Origin: Prevotella sp.
Lineage (GTDB): Bacteria > Bacteroidota > Bacteroidia > Bacteroidales > Bacteroidaceae
Assembly: GCA_017518935.1 (NCBI GenBank)
Contig: JAFWTK010000171.1
Span: forward strand, 1-46,488
Direction: 5' to 3'
Length of the DNA stretch: 46,488 bases
The position numbers and the translations under genes are program-made. Of this stretch, positions 42,917 to 46,488 are shown in pieces; within the stretch, counting starts at the first letter, position 1; every line of letters starts with the position of its first letter. The notes under the pieces were generated by a model. That model worked only from the letters and a program-made list of their open reading frames with translations. It did not search any database and was not told the DNA's origin.

Positions 42917-43594
42917 CTATCTGTTATCAATGCTCTTGAACAGCAACAGGTAGCGCTCTGCGTCCTGCTTACAGCGGTCGGCCTCGCTGATAAACTTCTC
43001 TGGAACGGTCTTGCCCGTATATTCGTCCTTGAAGGTTCCTTTCTTCAGGGTCGCAATATCTATGTAAGTCAAAGACCCGTCGAACTTCTTGGCATTGAAA
43101 CGCAGGAGACGTTTGCCGTCGAACCACATACGCAGTTCGTATGGCCATATATCACCCCCACCCTCTACGTCGGGCGTGAGCGCATAGATGAACATCACCT
43201 GACCCTTATCGTCATAGAGATACTCCTCATAGAATTCACGGGCAGCGTAGTTATACTTGATCGTCGCGAAGCGCAGGTAGTGAGGCGGATAGGGGTCACC
43301 CTCCTCCTCTGGCTCCAGTTCGCCGTAGTACATGCGGATATTCTCGTGGTGCGGTCCTGTGCCAGGCAGGTTCTGCTCCACGTGTAAGTCGAAATACTCG
43401 GGCGGGATGCCGTCTGACGGGAAACTATCGCTCATCAAGGCAATCCACTCATGCACGTTCTGATATTCCTTACGGATGCTCTCAACAGTGTGCTGGGCAT
43501 TGGCCATCAGCACCCAACACATACATAATAATAAGGTAAAAGCCATTTTGCCCTGTTTCTCAGGCGTCTTGTTTCCAATATTCATCGTTGTCAT
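42917..43594 (-). CDS. Secreted protein of unknown function with a bcp-derived N-terminus
   Basis: The mature part (about 190 residues after HTVESIRKEY) has no motif I know. It contains a beta-rich middle (ENIRMYYGELEPEEEGDPYP, YLRFATIKYNYAAREFYEEY) and ends in a helix with KCKQDAER-like charge pattern. The signal peptide itself starts at M17 (MAFTLLLCMCWVLMANA, ATG at 43546). Upstream, codons 1-16 (MTTMNIGNKTPEKQGK) match the first codons of both bcp genes at DNA level, including the two start codons. So the gene appears to have gained the translation start of a bcp copy. Either start may be used. It is in an operon with the membrane protein upstream and the EamA gene downstream. Confidence 0.8.
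   Translation of the reverse strand: MTTMNIGNKTPEKQGKMAFTLLLCMCWVLMANAQHTVESIRKEYQNVHEWIALMSDSFPSDGIPPEYFDLHVEQNLPGTGPHHENIRMYYGELEPEEEGDPYPPHYLRFATIKYNYAAREFYEEYLYDDKGQVMFIYALTPDVEGGGDIWPYELRMWFDGKRLLRFNAKKFDGSLTYIDIATLKKGTFKDEYTGKTVPEKFISEADRCKQDAERYLLLFKSIDNR
43558..43594 (-). repeat. bcp 5'-end fragment fused to an unrelated gene
   Basis: On the minus strand ATGAATATTGGAAACAAG then ACGCCTGAGA aligns with the first 28 bases of bcp copy 2 at about 24 positions. The upstream ATGACAA also matches bcp copy 1. Similarity stops abruptly after codon 9. Confidence 0.75.
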
Positions 43595-43610
43595 GTTTGT
43601 TCTTGTTGCT

Positions 43611-44060
43611 TCACTCTGTGTCTGACACTTTATATTTTTTGAAATAATAACAGCATAGACTTATGGGAATAGCCGATAAGAGGGCAGCTAAAGTACTGGT
43701 CACAAGAATCATCAAGAAAGTCATCCCATCTATATATCGTCGCTCTTTAATCCCTTCAATCTCTATATATCTGGGCCAATTTAAATTTACAAAAAGAACT
43801 ATTGCCAATATTGCATTGATGGCACAGAAAGCCAATAAGGCCTGTTTCTTCCATGAAAGTTGCCAGCATTTCCAGCAAACAAACATGCCAATGAGACCAT
43901 AAACAAGAAGGTATGTAACTCCAACCCATATAAAACTCCAATCAAATGGGGGACCAACTATCACCAGCGTCCATAACAAAGGATGCATAAGAAAGGCAGC
44001 AAGAGACGCTATCATCATTGCCCCAGTGAGTTGAAAAATGGATTTGTAATCCTGATTCAT
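43611..44060 (-). CDS. Four-helix membrane protein of unknown function
   Basis: A 149-residue inner-membrane protein with four predicted helices: about 10-35 (LTGAMMIASLAAFLMHPLLW), 42-62 (FIWVGVTYLLVYGLIGMFV), 74-92 (ALLAFCAINAILAIVLFV) and 115-138 (TFLMILVTSTLAALLSAIPI). A polar loop IEIEGIKERRYIDG separates helices 3 and 4. Family unknown. The frame is open to 44264, but the promoter at 44111-44118 shows that the ATG at 44060 is the start. First gene of an operon with the secreted protein (16 bases on) and the EamA transporter. Confidence 0.75.
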   Translation of the reverse strand: MNQDYKSIFQLTGAMMIASLAAFLMHPLLWTLVIVGPPFDWSFIWVGVTYLLVYGLIGMFVCWKCWQLSWKKQALLAFCAINAILAIVLFVNLNWPRYIEIEGIKERRYIDGMTFLMILVTSTLAALLSAIPISLCCYYFKKYKVSDTE

Positions 44061-44110
44061 TATAAACTTGTTTATTATTGTTTGAATTCTATAGAAAAGA
44101 AATGATGGTG

Positions 44111-44118
44111 CAAAGATA
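44111..44118 (-). promoter_or_regulatory. Promoter element TATCTTTG for the 44060-42042 operon
   Basis: The minus strand reads ATATCTTTGCACC, 51 bases before the ATG at 44060. Confidence 0.7.
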
Positions 44119-44138
44119 TGAATTATTCCAAAAAGGAC

Positions 44139-44170
44139 AAAAAAACGCCGCAGATTTCTTCTCTGCAGCG
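44139..44170 (-). terminator. Rho-independent terminator on the minus strand
   Basis: CGCCGCAGA (44146-44154) pairs with TCTGCAGCG (44162-44170) with one mismatch and a seven-base loop. The minus-strand continuation is GTTTTTTTG. It stands just upstream of the promoter at 44111-44118 and would stop transcripts coming from the array C region. Confidence 0.75.
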
Positions 44171-44478
44171 CTCTTGACTTCGGCGATTTTAACATTTCAG
44201 AGAAGTTGACTCTCTTGAAACCCTTATAAACAGGAAATTCTACATGGTGACTTGGGTGACTCAAGAGTTTCGTGCGGGTTTTTAATTTTCGTGTTTTTCT
44301 ACGCCTTCGTTTTTTAGAGATGCTTACTTCCCAACAGACTTATTCCTTCACTCTATCCATACCTTATCCAAGCAGTACTCTGGTTCTATCCAAGGTGATG
44401 TCAGCCTTTTGACCTTGGCTACACCTTGGCTAGACCTTGGGTACACCTTGGCTAAACCTTGGGTAGAGTATGTGAAAT
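44140..44478 (-). ncRNA. Possible non-coding transcript carrying array C
   Basis: A minus-strand TACCTTTG element (44485-44492) predicts a start near 44478, and a terminator at 44146-44170 would end the RNA after about 335 bases. The RNA would contain the five 11-base units and an inverted copy of their core (CCAAGGTG at 44390-44397). No start codon with a plausible protein was found. The call rests only on promoter, terminator and lack of coding signs. Confidence 0.3.
44411..44465. repeat. 11-bp tandem repeat array C
   Basis: Five exact 11-base units: GACCTTGGCTA, CACCTTGGCTA, GACCTTGGGTA, CACCTTGGCTA and AACCTTGGGTA. Each keeps ACCTTGG. The left flank has CATACCTTAT (44358-44367) after a pyrimidine-rich tract, similar to the leader of array B. 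Confidence 0.9.
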
Positions 44479-44484
44479 CCGCGA

Positions 44485-44492
44485 CAAAGGTA
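44485..44492 (-). promoter_or_regulatory. Possible promoter element TACCTTTG facing array C
   Basis: The minus strand reads TATACCTTTGTCGC. It matches TAnnTTTG but no gene start follows; the transcript would run through array C. Confidence 0.4.
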
Positions 44493-44711
44493 TAAAAATT
44501 CTATGAAATAGAAAAGGAAAATGTGATTTTTCCACTAGCACATCCAAAATTACCAGAATTAGCTAACTATCGTGCGCGAATAGGGTGACGCATCGCCGAA
44601 GTCAGGAAATAATCTACGTAAAATATGGGCAATATATACCTTCATCGCATTCAGTGAATCACTTTCCCCTTTCCAGCCTCCCAAAGTGTCAGAGTAACTT
44701 TGTGAGCTTTT

Positions 44712-45155
44712 TCACCAATAACCGTAATTGATTATACCTTCTGTTGAATTATCAGAAAAATCTAAAGTAATAATCCAATCGTGTTGCCCTTCTCTACATT
44801 TTGGGGTTCTTCCTCCATCTCCATAGCATGCCTGAAAAGTATATCGATGCTCATCATGTTTCAGCCAACGTTTATCATCTCTTAATGTATCTGCAACTAC
44901 TCTTTGGTTTACATTGTCAATAAACTGTTTAGATGGTATCTCTTCAAATACAATTACAATCTTATCGCTAAAATCACCATGACAATCAATAATAGGATCA
45001 GAAATGTATTTCTTCACCTTATAATTGGGAAGCTGCATTTCCATTACATCCTCTAATGTCGCCTTATCGTCAAACTCGGAATGTTGGGGAAATAAAGAAC
45101 AACCAATATAGAGTCCCAACCCAATGCAACACGCAATAACAACCTTCTTATTCAT
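44712..45155 (-). CDS. Small lipoprotein of unknown function
   Basis: The start MNKKVVIACCIGLGLYIGC is a short signal with a possible lipobox (YIGC, Cys 19). The 147-residue product has a conserved-looking pattern of an early acidic helix (DDKATLEDVMEMQ), central strands (DKIVIVFEEIP) and two cysteines in FQACYGDGGRTPKC that may pair. I do not recognise the family. The start at 45155 is chosen because the promoter TATATTTG (45171-45178) lies 16 bases upstream; a longer frame would include it. Lower G+C than its neighbours. Confidence 0.72.
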   Translation of the reverse strand: MNKKVVIACCIGLGLYIGCSLFPQHSEFDDKATLEDVMEMQLPNYKVKKYISDPIIDCHGDFSDKIVIVFEEIPSKQFIDNVNQRVVADTLRDDKRWLKHDEHRYTFQACYGDGGRTPKCREGQHDWIITLDFSDNSTEGIINYGYW

Positions 45156-45170
45156 ATTGTTTTTTCGGGG

Positions 45171-45178
45171 CAAATATA
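45171..45178 (-). promoter_or_regulatory. Promoter element TATATTTG for the small lipoprotein
   Basis: The minus strand reads CGTATATTTGCCCC, with the ATG at 45155 only 16 bases downstream. Confidence 0.6.
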
Positions 45179-45252
45179 CGAAAAAACACTGAATAAAGGC
45201 ATCTTGGAACGAAAAAAGTTAGAAAAAAATTGCTGATATGAGAAAAAGTCCT

Positions 45253-45260
45253 TATCTTTG
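45253..45260 (+). promoter_or_regulatory. Promoter element TATCTTTG for the RAYT-like gene
   Basis: TATCTTTGCTGCG lies 22 bases before the ATG at 45283. Confidence 0.65.
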
Positions 45261-45282
45261 CTGCGTGAAATCTTAAAGAAGT

Positions 45283-46302
45283 ATGGAAAACCAACGAGCA
45301 AAGTTTGAAAGCAGGAAGGCATTTGCGGGGAAGAAGAAGCCCTCGATGCAGCGACGGTGTCTTGATAATGATTACACAGCCCGGCGTATGTATATGATTA
45401 CAATGGTGACTGAGGGGCGGAAGCCGCTCTTCGGCGCAGTAGTAGGGAGAAGCGAGGCTGTAAAGCCATCGCCAGAGACACCTCATATCGAGTTGTCGCC
45501 ACTGGGAGAGGCTGTTGAGCAGATATGGCAATCCATCAGTAGTCATCATCCAGAGGTGAAGGTAGTAGAATTACAGATGATGCCCGACCATCTACATGCG
45601 ATTCTTTTTGTAAAAGAGCAGATGGAGAAACCGTTGGGAAAGATGTTGCTGGGAGTTAAACAAGCCTGCAACAAAGCCTTCCGAGAGTTAATGCCCGTTG
45701 AGTGTGTTGCTGTGGCACAGCAACACGCAGAACAGAGCCGTGACAATGGGCTGCTCTTTGCGAAAGGCTTTAATGACCAGATATTGCTGAGGGAGGGGCA
45801 ACTGGAGCGATGGCTTAACTATCTGAAGGATAACCCAAGGCGATTGCTGATGAAACGGGAGAATCCTGATTTGTTTAGGATAGAGAGGGGGCTGACGTTC
45901 GCAGGACTAAGTTTTTCGGCTATTGGCAATCGTTTCTTGCTGGAAAGACCGGTAAAGATACAAGTGCAATGCTCAAGGAGCATCAACGAGAGAGACTTAC
46001 AGGCGAAGACGAATGAATGCCTTAGAGCCGCAAGGCAAGGGGCGGTGCTGGTGTCGCCTACTATATCAAAAGGCGAGAAAGCCATCATGAGGGCTGCTTT
46101 TGAGGAAGGGCTACCGCTGATCTATCTGCAAGAAAATGGCTTTACGGATTTGGCAAAGCCTGGAGGAATGAGAATGGATGCCTGCGCCAGAGGACAGTTG
46201 TTGATACTAGCGCCTTGGGAGCATCATAATGAAAAAATCGTGATTAAGAGAGGGCAGTGCCTAAAACTGAACGATATGGCGAAGGCTATTTGCGAAGACT
46301 GA
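45283..46302 (+). CDS. RAYT-like HUH (IS200/Y1-type) transposase with extra C-terminal domain
   Basis: A REP-associated tyrosine transposase-type protein, a single-strand DNA nuclease of the Y1 HUH class. ARRMYMITMVTEGRKPLFG is the first strand of the family, MMPDHLHAILFVKE gives the HUH pair (His 103, His 105), and WLNYLKDNPRRLL carries the catalytic Tyr 180 in the YxxxNP setting of RAYTs. Residues about 216-339 are an added domain (VQCSRSINERDL, AARQGAVLVSPTISKGEKAIM, LPLIYLQENGF, ARGQLLILAPWEH) that looks Rossmann-like, perhaps related to DprA/SLOG folds; this is inference. The linker codons at 45704-45726 form a perfect palindrome that recurs behind the gene. It has its own promoter and terminator and no flanking transposon ends, as expected for a domesticated RAYT. 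Confidence 0.85.
   Translation: MENQRAKFESRKAFAGKKKPSMQRRCLDNDYTARRMYMITMVTEGRKPLFGAVVGRSEAVKPSPETPHIELSPLGEAVEQIWQSISSHHPEVKVVELQMMPDHLHAILFVKEQMEKPLGKMLLGVKQACNKAFRELMPVECVAVAQQHAEQSRDNGLLFAKGFNDQILLREGQLERWLNYLKDNPRRLLMKRENPDLFRIERGLTFAGLSFSAIGNRFLLERPVKIQVQCSRSINERDLQAKTNECLRAARQGAVLVSPTISKGEKAIMRAAFEEGLPLIYLQENGFTDLAKPGGMRMDACARGQLLILAPWEHHNEKIVIKRGQCLKLNDMAKAICED
45696..45740. repeat. REP-like palindrome inside the RAYT-like gene
   Basis: GTGTTGCTGTG (45704-45714) and CACAGCAACAC (45716-45726) are perfect 11-base arms around one base. Thirty bases from 45696 are identical to 46304-46333, and similarity continues more loosely for about 15 further bases. Confidence 0.85.
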
Positions 46303-46303
46303 A

Positions 46304-46348
46304 CGTTGAGTGTGTTGCTGTGGCACAGCAACATACAGAACAAAGAGT
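46304..46348. repeat. REP-like palindrome directly behind the RAYT-like gene
   Basis: TGTTGCTGTG (46313-46322) and CACAGCAACA (46324-46333) are perfect arms around one base, starting ten bases after the stop codon. It is the second copy of the palindrome inside the gene. Confidence 0.85.
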
Positions 46349-46376
46349 GCCGCAGACAAACATCTGCGGCACTCTT
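46343..46376. terminator. Bidirectional Rho-independent terminator
   Basis: AAGAGTGCCGCAGA (46343-46356) pairs perfectly with TCTGCGGCACTCTT (46363-46376) around a six-base loop. It stands between the converging RAYT-like and frdB/sdhB genes and has A and T residues on both sides, so it may serve both. Confidence 0.85.
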
Positions 46377-46398
46377 ATTATAGATAATGTACGTGCGA

Positions 46399-46488
46399 TT
46401 AATCTGCCAACTTGGCCTTGAGCATCTCGCGGTTCAGGCGGGCGATGTTGGCGATGGTCTCGTTCTTCGGGCAGACAGCCTCGCAGGC
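46399..46488 (-). CDS. frdB: Fumarate reductase/succinate dehydrogenase iron-sulfur subunit, C-terminal end (partial)
   Basis: Only the last 29 codons and the TAA stop are in the window. They read ACEAVCPKNETIANIARLNR and end EMLKAKLAD. The CEAVCPK segment holds the last cysteines for the iron-sulfur clusters, and IARLNRE is the usual C-terminus of Bacteroidetes FrdB/SdhB. The enzyme passes electrons between quinone and the flavin subunit at the inner membrane; in these anaerobes it mainly reduces fumarate to succinate. The gene symbol sdhB is used equally. Confidence 0.85.
   Translation of the reverse strand, partial: ACEAVCPKNETIANIARLNREMLKAKLAD

Larger units (their letters stand above)
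44061..44711. other. Long non-coding region with terminator, repeat array and possible RNA
   Basis: 651 bases without a credible gene. From right to left: a minus-strand TACCTTTG element (44485-44492), 11-bp array C (44411-44465), a T-rich stretch (44275-44330), a minus-strand terminator (44139-44170) and the promoter of the 44060 gene. Open frames crossing it have no start signals or family features. Confidence 0.6.

Noticed and set aside
8401..44465. Tandem arrays considered as CRISPR arrays
   Set aside because: Units are 11 bases with no unique spacers and no cas genes are present; the RecB-like nuclease at 23790 stands alone.

Overview
The window looks like chromosomal DNA of a Bacteroidales bacterium, most likely Prevotella or a close relative. 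The evidence is the repeated promoter element TAnnTTTG placed just upstream of gene starts on both strands (about 20 examples), weak or absent Shine-Dalgarno sequences, BspA-type leucine-rich repeat proteins with a Prevotella-like C-terminal tail, many lipoproteins and secreted enzymes, membrane-anchored AraC and TPR regulators, a GH3-type acyl-amido synthetase, and the end of a Bacteroidetes-type fumarate reductase iron-sulfur subunit. No rRNA, tRNA, CRISPR array, prophage or SusC/SusD pair was seen.

Layout. 1-694: truncated multi-pass membrane protein (-). 695-1239: intergenic block with an 11-bp repeat array and nested inverted repeats. 1240-8259 (+): TPR/HTH membrane regulator, two BspA-like proteins joined stop to start, and a lipoprotein with a beta-barrel-like end. 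8260-8585: second 11-bp array. 8586-12507 (-): three-gene operon of a secreted endonuclease/exonuclease/phosphatase enzyme, a secreted alpha/beta hydrolase and a lipoprotein. 12647-14152 (-): second secreted hydrolase and a small Spy-like protein, each with a clear terminator. 14352-18790: a carboxylesterase interrupted by an in-frame TAG, a FecE/BtuD-type ATPase and a CobD-like enzyme (+), facing a FecCD/BtuC-type permease (-); together a cobalamin or metal-chelate uptake and salvage locus. 18895-23773 (+): GH9 and GH3 enzymes for beta-glucan breakdown. 23790-31161: a PD-(D/E)XK nuclease, an aldo/keto reductase, an operon (GH3 synthetase, Ig-like lipoprotein split by an in-frame TAA, DUF3108 protein) and a DMT transporter.

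31167-46488: a histidine-kinase-like protein with both phospho-acceptor histidines replaced by acids; a 58-codon remnant of a dicarboxylate symporter that kept its promoter; a bcp-mscS operon; a lipoprotein with a possible pore-forming region and a discoidin domain; a second, nearly identical bcp; a GH30 enzyme; a membrane AraC regulator; a DMT transporter and small membrane or secreted proteins; a third 11-bp array in a possible non-coding transcript; a RAYT-like HUH transposase carrying a perfect palindrome inside and just behind its gene; and the end of frdB/sdhB.

Two themes stand out. First, short-unit repeats of defined period (7, 8, 11 and 43 bp) sit between genes and inside signal-peptide codons, with a REP-type transposase nearby. 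Second, the 33-44 kb stretch is a patchwork of duplicated fragments: two bcp copies plus a bcp 5' end fused to another gene, a transporter fragment forming the GH30 tail, and a shared upstream promoter element. Two conserved genes carry single in-frame stops, suggesting ongoing gene decay or sequence errors.
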